A stretch of DNA of 64,000 nt from Demequina sp. TMPB413 (GCF_020447105.2 NZ_CP096184.1:2356001-2420000); one strand, 5' to 3'. Counted from the stretch's first letter, positions 9,495 through 19,095 are shown. Notes: generated by a model from the letters alone, not told the origin. Numbers and translations are program-made.

Positions 9495-10358
9495 TCACGA
9501 TCCGGCTCGCCACGCCCACATGCGTTCCACTCCCTCGGCAAGTGACATGAGTGGCCGCCAGCCAAGAGCGTCGGCCGCGAGCGACACATCGAGCGTCGAG
9601 TGCGCGGCGTCAGTCGCCCGTGCCTCATGCCGCACCACGCGCAAGGCGTGCGGCGCGACCACGGGCCTCAATACCTCCAGCAGCTCGTCAAGCGTGGTGG
9701 GCACCCCGGAGCCGATGTTGACGATGGGCGGCGCCGAGTCAGCGCGGTGAGCGGCAAGTGCAGCGCGTGCGATGTCGTCGACGTACACATAGTCGCGCGT
9801 CGCATCCGGATCTCCGTAGAGATGCACCTCGCTACCGCCCAATACCGCCTCCATCCAATGGGCGAGCACTCCTTGGCCAGGCGCGGGGCGCTGCCCAGGC
9901 CCGTAGGCGTTGGCCACGCGCAGTGTGACAGTGTCGAGGCCCGATTGCGCGAGGTGGTTCTCGATCTCGTACTTCGCCTCGCCGTAGGCATTCACCGGGT
10001 GCACGGCGTCACCCTCTGCGAACGGCGGGGTGGACGGGGGGCCGTAGAGCGTGCCTCCCGACGAGAAGCTCACGAGACGCGGGCTCATACCGGCATCGGC
10101 GAAGAGGTGCAGCGCTTGATCGATATCGCGCTTGTCCGCATCGATCAACGCGGGTTGCTCGACGGCAAGCCTGGGATTGATGCGGGAGGCGCACCACACC
10201 ACCGTGCGCACAGAGAGCGCCTCGGGGTTGAGGAGACCGCCGTTCACCAGCGGGTCGTCGAGGGTAAAGCCGCGTGCGGTGACGCCTGCCGCGGCGAAGA
10301 CTTCGCAGATCGCGCCGCCCAGGAAGCCAGCGGAGCCCACCACAGCCACCTCGTACAC
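9495..10358 (-). CDS. NAD-dependent epimerase/dehydratase (extended SDR)
   Basis: A 287-residue nucleotide-sugar modifying SDR enzyme. It starts VYEVAVVGSAGFLGGAI with the GxxGxxG NAD-binding loop, shows FSSGGTLYGPP around the active-site serine/threonine, and carries the catalytic YGEAKYE (YxxxK) with downstream LRVANAYGPGQR and DATRDYVYVDDIARA motifs of the family. The precise substrate (UDP-glucose, UDP-GlcNAc or similar) cannot be read from the sequence. GTG at 10358 preceded by GGGGAG is chosen; the longer frame to 10580 runs into the divergent GT4 gene and lacks coding character. Likely co-transcribed with the membrane protein at 8560-9483. Confidence 0.85.
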   Translation of the reverse strand: MYEVAVVGSAGFLGGAICEVFAAAGVTARGFTLDDPLVNGGLLNPEALSVRTVVWCASRINPRLAVEQPALIDADKRDIDQALHLFADAGMSPRLVSFSSGGTLYGPPSTPPFAEGDAVHPVNAYGEAKYEIENHLAQSGLDTVTLRVANAYGPGQRPAPGQGVLAHWMEAVLGGSEVHLYGDPDATRDYVYVDDIARAALAAHRADSAPPIVNIGSGVPTTLDELLEVLRPVVAPHALRVVRHEARATDAAHSTLDVSLAADALGWRPLMSLAEGVERMWAWRAGS

Positions 10359-10395
10359 TGGGTGCTCCCCGCCGCTACTCACAGTGGATAAGCCT

Positions 10396-11610
10396 ATGAC
10401 CTCGCACCACAGCGACCGGCCCTTGCTGGTGTTGGCATCGACGTACCCTGCGCACAACGGCGACGGGACGCCGTCGTTTGTGAGGGACCTTGCCGTCGGG
10501 CTCGCAGACCGTTTCGCCCCGCACCTGCTGGTGCCTGCCGTACCTGGCGGGCCGTCTGAAGAGGCGGCCGACGGCATCACCGTCTCCCGTTACCGCTACT
10601 TTCCGCGGCGCTGGGAAGACGTCGCTCACGGCGCCATCCTTGAGAACGTGCGATCCCGCAAGTCCCGGTTGATTCAACTTCCGTTCCTCGTCGCCGCCCA
10701 ATGGCGGGGCGTCAGGCGCGAACTGCGTCATCGTCGTCCCGATGTCATTCACGCGCACTGGATCATCCCTCAAGGGCTCGTCGCGCGCGTCGCGGCTCCA
10801 AGGATTCCGCTCATGGTCACCACACTTGGGGGCGACCTCTACGCACTCAACGACCCAATTTCGCGCGCACTCAAGCGCTCCGTGCTGCGCCACGCGAGCG
10901 TGGTCACCGTGATGAGTGCCGACATGCGCTCTCGCGCCATCGCTCTGGGAGCCGACCCGGCCACCACCCACGTGCTGCCCATGGGCGCCCAAGTCGCGCA
11001 GTTCGCCGATGCCGCGGCCGGACGTGCCGACCGCACCGCCGATGGGTCGGTGCGCCTTCTCGCCGTGGGCAGACTGGTGGAGAAGAAGGGCTTTCATCTG
11101 TTGCTTCAGTCTCTCGCCGACGTCGGCGGCGAGGGGTGGCACCTGACGATCGTGGGTGACGGGCCCCAGCGGGCAACTCTCGAGCGTGCTGCCGCTGGGC
11201 TTCCCGTGACCTTCGCCGGACAACTGACCCGCGAGCAGCTCACGAGGGCCGACGCCGAGGCGGACATCGCAGTGTTCCCTTCCGTGCGCGCGGCGAGCGG
11301 AGACCAGGACGGACTCCCCGTTGCTCTGCTCGAGGCGATGGCGTCGGGTTGCGCCGTGGTGGTGTCCGACCTCCCTGGGCTCGCGGAGTCCGTGGAGCCG
11401 GGCGTCTCTGGACTCGTGGTCCCCACCGGCGATGCGGGGGCGCTCACCGAGGCGCTCGCGCGACTCATCGGGGATCGCGACGCCACCGTGGCAATGGGTC
11501 TCGCGGCGGCGGACCGAGCACTGCGCTTCGACGTGTCGGCGGTCGCCGACGCGTATGCGGCGCTGCTCGAAGAGGCAGCGTCACGCCGAGCGTCGGCCGA
11601 GGAGGGTTAG
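10396..11610 (+). CDS. GT4 family glycosyltransferase
   Basis: A 404-residue GT-B fold retaining glycosyltransferase. The N-terminal acceptor domain opens LLVLASTYPAHNGDGTPSFVRDLAVGLA; the C-terminal donor domain has LLAVGRLVEKKGFHLLLQSL, GDGPQRATLE and the EX7E-type region FPSVRAASGDQDGLPVALLEAMASGCAVVVSDLPG. It probably builds an envelope polysaccharide with the neighbouring genes. It is divergent from the epimerase (37 bases between starts). The stop codon TAG at 11608-11610 coincides with the start of a duplicated rmlB tail (see 11608-11645), so the 3' boundary is a recombination junction. Confidence 0.9.
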   Translation: MTSHHSDRPLLVLASTYPAHNGDGTPSFVRDLAVGLADRFAPHLLVPAVPGGPSEEAADGITVSRYRYFPRRWEDVAHGAILENVRSRKSRLIQLPFLVAAQWRGVRRELRHRRPDVIHAHWIIPQGLVARVAAPRIPLMVTTLGGDLYALNDPISRALKRSVLRHASVVTVMSADMRSRAIALGADPATTHVLPMGAQVAQFADAAAGRADRTADGSVRLLAVGRLVEKKGFHLLLQSLADVGGEGWHLTIVGDGPQRATLERAAAGLPVTFAGQLTREQLTRADAEADIAVFPSVRAASGDQDGLPVALLEAMASGCAVVVSDLPGLAESVEPGVSGLVVPTGDAGALTEALARLIGDRDATVAMGLAAADRALRFDVSAVADAYAALLEEAASRRASAEEG

Positions 11611-11645
11611 CGCCCCAAGCGCTCGTACTTCATCTCAGTCTCGAG
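11608..11645 (-). pseudogene. Duplicated 3' end of rmlB (remnant)
   Basis: These 38 bases match the true rmlB 3' end at 11801-11838 at 37 of 38 positions, read on the minus strand, and encode the same final residues ([12 protein letters not shown]) followed by a stop. Homology ends abruptly at 11646. The remnant's stop codon overlaps that of the GT4 gene. It is best explained by a former rmlB copy, or by cluster exchange using the rmlB end as the crossover site. Confidence 0.8.
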
Positions 11646-11668
11646 AGCTCCGTGGAGCGCGGCGCCGT

Positions 11669-11754
11669 ACCGTCCCTGACACTCACCGGAGCCATGGTGC
11701 GGCGTTTCTGACGTGACACGCCGGCGTGGCGGGTCGCGCTGTGTCAGAGACGGT
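11669..11754. repeat. Inverted-repeat-bounded 86-bp segment
   Basis: ACCGTCCCTGACAC at 11669-11682 is matched by GTGTCAGAGACGGT at 11741-11754 (14-bp arms, one mismatch, 58-base interior). No gene lies inside. It could be a bidirectional terminator between the convergent GT4 and rmlB genes or the ends of a small mobile-element remnant; the long interior favours the latter only weakly. Confidence 0.45.
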
Positions 11755-11799
11755 CCGCAAGAGGGCTGGACGCGGTCGCGCCCATGGCGCCCGGAACGC

Positions 11800-12834
<1,035 letters not shown>

Positions 12835-13464
12835 CTATGCGTCCGCGTCGCCCGTGAGTGAAGCGACGAAGCCCGCAACGGCGTCGGCCGTGGGAAGCAA
12901 ACCAGCGTCGCGGGCCACCTCAAGCGTGGGGGCCGCCTCGTCCTTGGGCGACAGCTGCGGCGTCAACGGAGCGCCGTGGCGGCCCACGCTTGGCCACTCG
13001 ATGCCGATGGCGGGATCGAGCGGGTTCACCTCATGCTCGCGGCCAGGCGCGTAGGGAGTAGAGCACAAGTACATGACGGTCGAGCCGTCCTCAAGCGACA
13101 TGAACGCGTGGCCAAGGCCCTCCGAGATGTACACGCCCCGGCGGTCGACGTCGTCGAGCAGCACGGAGTCCCATTGGCCGTACGTGGGAGAGCCGACTCG
13201 GATGTCTACCACCACGTCGAGCACCGCGCCCTTGGCGCACGTCACATACTTTGCCTGTCCTGGAGGCACGTCGGCGAAGTGGATACCGCGCAACACGCCT
13301 GCGGCCGACACTGACAGATTGACCTGCGCCAAAGAAAAGTCATGCCCGACCTCAGCAGCGAAGGGGGCGTCCTTGAACACCTCGAGGAACAGACCGCGGT
13401 CGTCGCCAAAGTGGCGGGTGGTGATTTCCCACGCACCCGCGATGCTCAGTTCCCTGTACTCCAT
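12835..13464 (-). CDS. rmlC: dTDP-4-dehydrorhamnose 3,5-epimerase
   Basis: Third step of dTDP-L-rhamnose synthesis. The 209-residue cupin-fold protein contains FGDDRGLFLEVF, LSVSAAGVLRGIHFADVPPGQAKYV (catalytic His and active-site arginine region), and GLGHAFMSLEDGSTVMYLCSTPYAPGREH, all expected for RmlC. Start ATG with AAGGGAGG four bases upstream. It heads the rmlC-rmlB pair and is divergent from rmlD. A short GC-rich hairpin at 12808-12823 sits in the rmlC-rmlB gap but lacks a U-tract. Confidence 0.95.
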   Translation of the reverse strand: MEYRELSIAGAWEITTRHFGDDRGLFLEVFKDAPFAAEVGHDFSLAQVNLSVSAAGVLRGIHFADVPPGQAKYVTCAKGAVLDVVVDIRVGSPTYGQWDSVLLDDVDRRGVYISEGLGHAFMSLEDGSTVMYLCSTPYAPGREHEVNPLDPAIGIEWPSVGRHGAPLTPQLSPKDEAAPTLEVARDAGLLPTADAVAGFVASLTGDADA

Positions 13465-13526
13465 GGCGCCTCCCTTGCCCGCAACAGCCTAACGGCCACG
13501 CCACCGCCAGGCTGTCGGTCAGCGAC

Positions 13527-13532
13527 TAGCCT
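13527..13532 (+). promoter_or_regulatory. Candidate -10 box of a leaderless promoter for rmlD
   Basis: TAGCCT (TANNNT) lies seven bases before the rmlD GTG; there is no Shine-Dalgarno between. Likely transcription start at the start codon. Confidence 0.4.
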
Positions 13533-13539
13533 TGACTGC

Positions 13540-14400
13540 GTGAACCTCTCCCAGACCCGCATTCTCATCACCGGTGCCCACGGGATGCTCGCGACCGATG
13601 TGGTCGAGGCGCTCGGCCACGCGGGAGCGGCCGACGTAACGCTCACCGATCGCGATGAACTGGACATCCTCGACGCAGAGGCAGTGGCAGCAGCGGTTGC
13701 CGGTACGGACCTCATCATCAATTGCGCGGCCTTCACTGCGGTCGACGCTGCGGAGGAGCAAGAGGACCTCGCGCTCGCAGTGAACGCGACAGGGCCTGCC
13801 AACATTGCGCGCGCTGCCGCTACCGCCGGAGCACGGATGATCCACATCAGCACCGACTACGTTTTTGCAGGGGACGCGGCGACTCCGTACGCAGAAGACG
13901 CGACGATGAACCCTGCCTCCGCCTACGGGCGCACCAAGGCGGAGGGTGAGAACGAGGTTCGCGCTTCCGGCGCCGACGCCCTCATCCTGCGCACCGCCTG
14001 GCTCTACGGACGCGGCGGGCCTTGCTTCCCCAAGACCATCGCCAAGGCCGGCCGCGAACGGGGAGCCCTGTCAGTAGTGGACGACCAAATGGGGCAGCCC
14101 ACCTGGACCCGCGATGTGGCCGCCTTCATGATTCGCCTGCTCGAGGCCAACGCCCCGGCCGGTACGTATCACGCCACCTCTGACGGACAGTGCTCCTGGT
14201 ACGACTTCGCCAAAGAGATCGCGGCGTCGGCTGGGCTTGGCGACATCGTCTCTCCCACCGACTCCTCCGCATACCAGCGGCCGGCGCCGCGGCCCGCATG
14301 GTCGGTGCTAGGCCACGACGCCCACGAGGCACTCGGGATCGAAGGCATCGGGAACTGGCGTGAGCGCTGGGCGGTTGCGGCCGACGAGGTTCTGGCCTAG
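13540..14400 (+). CDS. rmlD: dTDP-4-dehydrorhamnose reductase
   Basis: Last step of dTDP-L-rhamnose synthesis, reducing the 4-keto group with NAD(P)H. The 286-residue SDR protein has ILITGAHGMLATDVVEAL (nucleotide-binding loop), INCAAFTAVDAAEEQ, ISTDYVFAGDA, catalytic YGRTKAEGE (YxxxK) and LRTAWLYG, all hallmarks of RmlD. It starts at GTG with a leaderless-type -10 box. Earlier in-frame ATGs fall inside the antiparallel rmlC gene and are rejected. It is convergent with rmlA with no clear terminator in the 30-base gap. Confidence 0.95.
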   Translation: MNLSQTRILITGAHGMLATDVVEALGHAGAADVTLTDRDELDILDAEAVAAAVAGTDLIINCAAFTAVDAAEEQEDLALAVNATGPANIARAAATAGARMIHISTDYVFAGDAATPYAEDATMNPASAYGRTKAEGENEVRASGADALILRTAWLYGRGGPCFPKTIAKAGRERGALSVVDDQMGQPTWTRDVAAFMIRLLEANAPAGTYHATSDGQCSWYDFAKEIAASAGLGDIVSPTDSSAYQRPAPRPAWSVLGHDAHEALGIEGIGNWRERWAVAADEVLA

Positions 14401-14430
14401 CGGTGCGCCGCCGCGCTGGCAGCAGCCGGG

Positions 14431-15300
14431 CTACCGGCCCTCGTCCAGCACCTTGAGCAAGTACTGCCCGTAACCAGACTTGGTGAGCTTCTCCGCCCGC
14501 TCGCGAAGTTCGTCGTCGCTCAAGAAGCCGCGACGCCACGCCACCTCTTCTGGGGCGCCGATGCTCATGCCCTGGCGGTGGACCACCGTCTGGACGAACT
14601 GGCTCGCGTCCAGGAGGGAGTCGAAGGTACCGGTGTCGAGCCAGGCCGTGCCGCGAGGGAGCACGCCCACCTGGAGCTTGCCAGCGTCGAGGTAGTGCCT
14701 GTTGACGTCGGTGATTTCGTACTCGCCGCGGGCGCTCGGCTTGAGGCCCCGCGCGATCTCAATCACGTCGTTGTCGTAGAAGTAGAGGCCAGGCACCGCG
14801 TAGTTCGACTTGGGGTTGGCCGGCTTCTCTTCGAGCGAGATCGCCTTGCCGTTGGCGTCGAACTCCACCACGCCGTACGCGGTGGGATCCGCCACACGGT
14901 AGGCGAAGACGGCCGCGCCGTCGATGTCGGAGAACCTCTGCAACTGCGAGCCGAGCCCGTGGCCGTAGAAGATGTTGTCCCCAAGCACGAGCGCTGCGCT
15001 GTCGTTACCCACGTGCTCGGCACCGATCGTGAAGGCCTGCGCCAGGCCATTCGGTTCGGGCTGCTGTGCGTAGGAGATCGAGATGCCGAACTGGGAGCCA
15101 TCGCCCAAGAGGCGCTCGAACTGCTCGGCGTCATGGGGCGTCGTGATGACCAACACGTCCCTGATGCCCGCGAGAATCAGTGTCGACAAGGGGTAGTAGA
15201 TCATCGGCTTGTCGTAGACGGGGACGAGTTGCTTGCTCACGCCCACGGTGATCGGGTGCAGTCGGGTGCCGGAACCGCCAGCCAGGATGATGCCACGCAT
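14431..15300 (-). CDS. rmlA: Glucose-1-phosphate thymidylyltransferase
   Basis: First step of dTDP-L-rhamnose synthesis: glucose-1-phosphate plus dTTP to dTDP-glucose. The 289-residue enzyme opens [25 protein letters not shown] (nucleotide-binding GGxGTRL) and has [49 protein letters not shown] and [21 protein letters not shown], a full RmlA pattern. The ATG is five bases after the stop of the rhamnosyltransferase and has no Shine-Dalgarno, suggesting translational coupling. A longer frame extends upstream but is only antisense to that transferase. Confidence 0.96.
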   Translation of the reverse strand: MRGIILAGGSGTRLHPITVGVSKQLVPVYDKPMIYYPLSTLILAGIRDVLVITTPHDAEQFERLLGDGSQFGISISYAQQPEPNGLAQAFTIGAEHVGNDSAALVLGDNIFYGHGLGSQLQRFSDIDGAAVFAYRVADPTAYGVVEFDANGKAISLEEKPANPKSNYAVPGLYFYDNDVIEIARGLKPSARGEYEITDVNRHYLDAGKLQVGVLPRGTAWLDTGTFDSLLDASQFVQTVVHRQGMSIGAPEEVAWRRGFLSDDELRERAEKLTKSGYGQYLLKVLDEGR

Positions 15301-15305
15301 GGGCA

Positions 15306-16175
15306 CTAGTCTGCCCGAGCCGTCAACCTCTTGCGAGCAGCGGCCACTTCCGCCCTTTGTCGAGCGGCCAATCCGGCGGTCACGACGGCGCGAAGCGGCG
15401 CCTGCCACCAGTGCGGATAGGCGCCGGCGACGTATCGGCGTGCCGACTCGTGATGCGCCTTCAGCATGGGCGCGGGATCCGATCGGTAACTGTGTCCGCC
15501 GAGATGCGTCACCACCGCTTGCGGGATCCACACCTGCCGGTACCCAGCCTCACTAAGACGCCTTCCGAGGTCGACATCCTCAAAGAACATGAAGAACCGC
15601 TCGTCGAATCCGCCCAGCCGTTCCCAAGCGGTGCGCCGCACCAGGAAGCACGATCCCGACAGCCACCCCGCCTCCACTTCTCCCCCGGCGGGGTCGAGAT
15701 CAAGCTTGTACCGACGCGTCCACGGGTTGCGCGGCCAGGCCTTTCCAAAGAGCGCATGGCCGGTGCCGAGCAGGAACGTCGGCAGCGGTCTCGCCGACGG
15801 ATACGTGGAGCCGTCAACCTCTTGCACCCGCGGCCCCACGGCACCGATCGCGGCATCGGAGGCGGCCGTGTGGAGCATCGCTGCCACGGCGCCGCTCTCG
15901 AGCACAATGTCGGCATTGGAGACCAGAATCCACTCGGCACCACCCTGCCGCGCGCCGACATTGGCGGCGGTCCCGTAACCACCGTTGCGTCCCGTCTGGA
16001 CAAAGCCGACGCCAGCGTCGGCCGCCGCCTTCTCGGCAACGTCGTCTCCCGAAGCGTTGTCGACCACGGTGACGCTCGCGACGCCATCCGCACCCACCGC
16101 GGAGGCGAGGAACGACGCGATGGTGTCGCCGGGCTTGTATGTCACGACGACCACATCGGCGGAAGGCTTGGGCAT
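15306..16175 (-). CDS. GT2 rhamnosyltransferase, WbbL-like
   Basis: A 289-residue inverting GT-A glycosyltransferase. Motifs: [50 protein letters not shown], and the family-typical [38 protein letters not shown] carrying the catalytic acidic residues. In mycobacteria and corynebacteria the WbbL relative moves rhamnose from dTDP-rhamnose to a polyprenyl-linked GlcNAc; linkage here to rmlA (5 bases away) supports rhamnosyl transfer, though the acceptor is unknown. Start ATG lacks a Shine-Dalgarno and has a leaderless -10 box seven bases upstream. Confidence 0.85.
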   Translation of the reverse strand: MPKPSADVVVVTYKPGDTIASFLASAVGADGVASVTVVDNASGDDVAEKAAADAGVGFVQTGRNGGYGTAANVGARQGGAEWILVSNADIVLESGAVAAMLHTAASDAAIGAVGPRVQEVDGSTYPSARPLPTFLLGTGHALFGKAWPRNPWTRRYKLDLDPAGGEVEAGWLSGSCFLVRRTAWERLGGFDERFFMFFEDVDLGRRLSEAGYRQVWIPQAVVTHLGGHSYRSDPAPMLKAHHESARRYVAGAYPHWWQAPLRAVVTAGLAARQRAEVAAARKRLTARAD

Positions 16176-16182
16176 GTCCCCG

Positions 16183-16188
16183 AGCCTA
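16183..16188 (-). promoter_or_regulatory. Candidate -10 box of a leaderless promoter for the rhamnosyltransferase-rmlA pair
   Basis: TAGGCT (minus strand) lies seven bases before the ATG at 16175; the intervening bases hold no well-spaced Shine-Dalgarno. Confidence 0.4.
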
Positions 16189-16216
16189 ATCCGTTGCGGT
16201 GCCACACCTGGCGCCC

Positions 16217-16588
16217 CTACGGCCGGCCCCGCAACTTGTCGAGCTGACGGCGCTCCTTCTTGGTGGGCCTGCCAGAGCCGCGATCGCGGAGCGCAGGGGG
16301 CGCGACAAACTCGGGCGGCGGAGGTGCGGGGGTGTGGTCGACGTATGCCGCCGCGGCCGGCTCAGCCCCCACGCGCTTCGCCAGCAACTGCCTGACCTCG
16401 ACCACTCGGTCGATACCCCCAGCGCGCACCACCACGCGGTCGCCCACCTTCACGTGGGTGGCGGCCTTGGCGCGATCCCCGTTGACGCGCACGTGACCCG
16501 CGCGACACGCCATCGTGGCCTGAGTGCGGCTCTTGTACAGGCGCACAGCCCACACCCATGCATCGGCGCGCACTGACCCGGTGACCAT
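16217..16588 (-). CDS. S4-domain RNA-binding protein (Hsp15-like)
   Basis: A 123-residue cytoplasmic protein whose first 60 residues are an S4 fold: VRADAWVWAVRLYKSRTQATMACRAGHVRVNGDRAKAATHVKVGDRVVVRAG. This matches Hsp15/ribosome-associated S4 proteins that bind stalled or free ribosomal subunits. The C-terminal third is Pro/Ala-rich then basic (GRPTKKERRQLDKLRGRP), likely an RNA-binding tail. Single gene, divergent from the YgjV-like gene. Confidence 0.85.
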   Translation of the reverse strand: MVTGSVRADAWVWAVRLYKSRTQATMACRAGHVRVNGDRAKAATHVKVGDRVVVRAGGIDRVVEVRQLLAKRVGAEPAAAAYVDHTPAPPPPEFVAPPALRDRGSGRPTKKERRQLDKLRGRP

Positions 16589-16594
16589 CCCCCG

Positions 16595-16600
16595 AGACTA
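16595..16600 (-). promoter_or_regulatory. Candidate -10 box for the S4 protein gene
   Basis: TAGTCT (TANNNT) lies six bases before the ATG of the S4 protein gene. A run of G directly abuts the ATG and is too close to act as a Shine-Dalgarno. Confidence 0.4.
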
Positions 16601-16611
16601 AGCCAGCAACG

Positions 16612-16617
16612 TACGCT
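16612..16617 (+). promoter_or_regulatory. Candidate -10 box for the YgjV-like gene
   Basis: TACGCT (TANNNT) lies six bases before the GTG at 16624. With the oppositely oriented box at 16595-16600 it forms a 35-base divergent leaderless promoter pair. Confidence 0.4.
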
Positions 16618-16623
16618 TGGTGG

Positions 16624-17265
16624 GTGCAAACAGTCTTGGAGATCATCGGATGGATCGGATCCATCCTCATCGTCGTATCACTCACGCAATCGCAAGTGCT
16701 GCGGTTCAGGTGGATGAACCTGACGGGTTCCGTCGTCGCGACCTTCTACAACGCGGTCATCGAGGTGTGGCCCTTCGCGGCCATGAACGGCGCCATAGCC
16801 ATCATCAACGTGTACTGGCTGCTCCGGTTGCATCGCGAGGCCAGCGATCCAGGAGTGTTCCAGGCGCTCACCGTTGATCCAGACAACGCCTACCTGCGCC
16901 ACGTGCTCGACGTGCACGCCGACGACATCCAGGCGCACCAACCCGGCTTTGTCGCCGACCCTGGTGAGGGTGCTGGTTCGCGCCTCACGCTCTTGGTGGT
17001 GCGCGGCGATGAAGCCGTCGGCGTGGTCGCCGTCAGGGACTTGGGGGATGGCAAAGGCGAGGTCGAACTCGACTGGGTCAAGCCGCGCTTCCGTAACTTC
17101 ACGCCTGGACAGTTCGTGTACCGCGACTCCGGCGCGCTTCCCGGCGCAGGCTTCCGCACTCTCACCCTGACGCCGCATCGCGCGACGGACGTGGAGTACC
17201 TTCGCCGCGCGGGATTCCGGCTCGAGGGCGAGCAGTGGGTGCGAGAGCTCAAGACTCCGGCGTGA
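16624..17265 (+). CDS. YgjV-like membrane protein with a C-terminal acetyltransferase-like domain
   Basis: 213 residues. The first 80 form three predicted membrane helices (LEIIGWIGSILIVVSLTQSQ, LTGSVVATFYNAVIEVWPFAAMN, GAIAIINVYWLLRLH) resembling the YgjV inner-membrane family. Residues 90-213 are soluble and look GNAT-like (HADDIQAHQPGF, LLVVRGDEAVGVVAVRDLG, VEYLRRAGFRLEGEQWVREL). The combination suggests a membrane-tethered sensor or acyltransferase; no substrate can be inferred. GTG start with a leaderless -10 box. It overlaps the next gene by four bases (GTGA), so the two are translationally coupled. Confidence 0.75.
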   Translation: MQTVLEIIGWIGSILIVVSLTQSQVLRFRWMNLTGSVVATFYNAVIEVWPFAAMNGAIAIINVYWLLRLHREASDPGVFQALTVDPDNAYLRHVLDVHADDIQAHQPGFVADPGEGAGSRLTLLVVRGDEAVGVVAVRDLGDGKGEVELDWVKPRFRNFTPGQFVYRDSGALPGAGFRTLTLTPHRATDVEYLRRAGFRLEGEQWVRELKTPA

Positions 17266-17669
17266 CCGGCCCGCCGTGCCCGTGCGGCTCGGGCGCGACG
17301 TACCGCGAGTGCTGCGGCCCGTTCCTTCGCGGCGAGTCTGCCGCCCCCACCGCGGAAGCCCTCATGAGGTCCAGGTACACCGCCTACGTGCGCCGCGACG
17401 CCCGGTACCTGCTGAGCACGTGGAACCCGTCCACACGGCCAGCGGCTCTCGACCTGGACGACGCCGTATGGCTTGAACTCGAGGTGAAGTCAGTCAGCGC
17501 GGGCGGCGAGGGCGACGCGTCGGGCACCGTGTCGTTCGTGGCGCGTTATCAAGGCGCCGACGGCGTGGTCGCCGTGATCGAAGAGACCAGTCGCTTTGTG
17601 CGTGAGCCCGTTGGCTGGCAGTACGTCGATGGCGACCTCGGTCCCGCGGCTAGTCGTCAGAGACCTTGA
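17262..17669 (+). CDS. YchJ-family (UPF0225) SEC-C motif protein
   Basis: 135 residues with an N-terminal zinc-binding SEC-C motif (CPCGSGATYRECCGPFLRGE) followed by the NTF2-like YchJ middle domain (TAEALMRSRYTAYVRRDARYLLSTWNPSTRP; GTVSFVARYQ; EETSRFVREPVGWQYVDGD). Members are common and functionally uncharacterised. The start is GTG overlapping the stop of the preceding gene. Its last 20 bases overlap the convergent sucrose phosphorylase gene. Confidence 0.88.
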   Translation: MTGPPCPCGSGATYRECCGPFLRGESAAPTAEALMRSRYTAYVRRDARYLLSTWNPSTRPAALDLDDAVWLELEVKSVSAGGEGDASGTVSFVARYQGADGVVAVIEETSRFVREPVGWQYVDGDLGPAASRQRP

Positions 17670-19095
17670 GGTCGAAGCTCGCGTCTGCCACGTCAAACGT
17701 CAGGACCACGCTGGCATCGTCCTTTGTCCAGCGCATCACCCCTGCGGTTCCCGCGGTCTCGAACGAGAAGTAGCCGTCGAAGGCAGGGTGGGTGTTGCGC
17801 AACTTCATGGCGTCGAGTTGGGCGGCGACGATGGGCCGCTCAAGCGCCGACTCGATCTGCTCGGCAGAGAAGTGGTGCCGGTTCACGTCGCGCCCCACGC
17901 CGGTGCGTTTCAGCAACTCCATGTCGCCGGTGCCAGCGAACAGTCCCACGTAGTACACCTGCGGGATGCCCGGGGTCATCAATTGGATGAGGCGGGCAAG
18001 GAGGTAGCGATCGTCGTCTCGACCAAGCGCATCGTAGAAGGTGCAATTGACCTGGTAGAGATCGAGGTTCGAGGCGGCAGCCCCGGTCGCTGCCAGGCTC
18101 GTGCCGTGGCTGGCATGGTGGATCGAGTCCACTAGCGCGTCGATCTGGCGCGGCTCCAGCAGACCCGGTTGCCCGGGCGCCAAGTCGCTCTCACCCACAT
18201 CGACGATGCCGATGCCGTCGTGCGTGTCGAGGACGGTGACCGCGTTCTTTGGTCGTATCGCGAACCACTGCTTGAGCGGTTCGAGGTCGCGGGCGTGGAG
18301 TGCGTGGAGGACGAGCGGCGGCAGCGCAAAGTCGTAGACCAGGTCGACGCTCTTGGCGATTTCGATTTGCTGGCTGTGGTGGCCGTGAACCTCCAGCAAC
18401 ACCTTGGCACCGCGCTCATGGGCCATGGCGACGATCCGTTGCGTGTAGGCGCTGGTCGATGGCGTCATGAAGCAATCGGTGCCGGTCTCCTTGCCGGTGT
18501 AGCCCACCGCGTCGAGGCGCAGCATCGTCACCCCGCCGGATGTCAGGGCGTCGACAACCGACTCGAGGTACTCCCACGCCTGAGGCGTCCTCAGATCAAT
18601 GTCGATCTGCTCGGGCGTGAACGTCGTCCACACGAGCCGCCTCTTGCCCGCCCACTCGATGGGAGTGAACGGCAAGCCTGGCCGCGGGCGGTAGATGCGG
18701 GTGAGGTCACTCTCCGTAGCGCCACCGGGAAACACCGCATCAAGCGTAAGGAACATAGGGGCCCACGGCGACTGATCCCCCCGGCGCACCACATCCTGGA
18801 ATTGGGGAGACTCGGCGGAGACGTGGTTGACTATCACGTCGCTCATCACCGTGTGGTGGTCGCTGAGCGAGCGAACGTCGTCCCACGTGCCCAACCGTGG
18901 GTCCACGGCGGTGTGGTCCTGCGGATCGAAGCCAGCGTCGACTCCGTCGTACGGCGTGAAGTAGGGCAAGAGGTGGACCCCCGCGAAGGCGCCTGTGAGG
19001 GGGCCCTCCAAGAGGTCGTGAAGCGCGCGCACCGAGCCGCCGCACCTGTCGAGGTACGCGATCAACTGCGGTCCGTCTGTGCGGGGTTGAGTCAT
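17650..19095 (-). CDS. Sucrose phosphorylase (GH13 subfamily 18)
   Basis: Cytoplasmic retaining phosphorylase: sucrose plus phosphate to glucose-1-phosphate and fructose. The 481-residue protein follows bifidobacterial sucrose phosphorylase closely through GVHLLPYFTPYDGVDAGFDP, FTPEQIDIDL, the nucleophile Asp195 in RLDAVGY, acid/base Glu235 in LLEVHGHH and Asp293 in DTHDGIG, each three positions beyond the known D192/E232/D290. The acceptor loop retains NLDLYQVN, arguing for sucrose rather than sucrose-6-phosphate. Last gene of the sugar operon, 27 bases after the esterase; AAGGAG precedes its ATG. Other GH13_18 activities (glucosylglycerol, glucosylglycerate) cannot be fully excluded. Confidence 0.9.
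   Translation of the reverse strand: MTQPRTDGPQLIAYLDRCGGSVRALHDLLEGPLTGAFAGVHLLPYFTPYDGVDAGFDPQDHTAVDPRLGTWDDVRSLSDHHTVMSDVIVNHVSAESPQFQDVVRRGDQSPWAPMFLTLDAVFPGGATESDLTRIYRPRPGLPFTPIEWAGKRRLVWTTFTPEQIDIDLRTPQAWEYLESVVDALTSGGVTMLRLDAVGYTGKETGTDCFMTPSTSAYTQRIVAMAHERGAKVLLEVHGHHSQQIEIAKSVDLVYDFALPPLVLHALHARDLEPLKQWFAIRPKNAVTVLDTHDGIGIVDVGESDLAPGQPGLLEPRQIDALVDSIHHASHGTSLAATGAAASNLDLYQVNCTFYDALGRDDDRYLLARLIQLMTPGIPQVYYVGLFAGTGDMELLKRTGVGRDVNRHHFSAEQIESALERPIVAAQLDAMKLRNTHPAFDGYFSFETAGTAGVMRWTKDDASVVLTFDVADASFDLKVSDD

Noticed and set aside
8536..9750. 404-codon plus-strand frame over the membrane protein
   Set aside because: Charged, repetitive translation without motifs; the minus-strand frame encodes clear membrane helices and the KYxPG loop.
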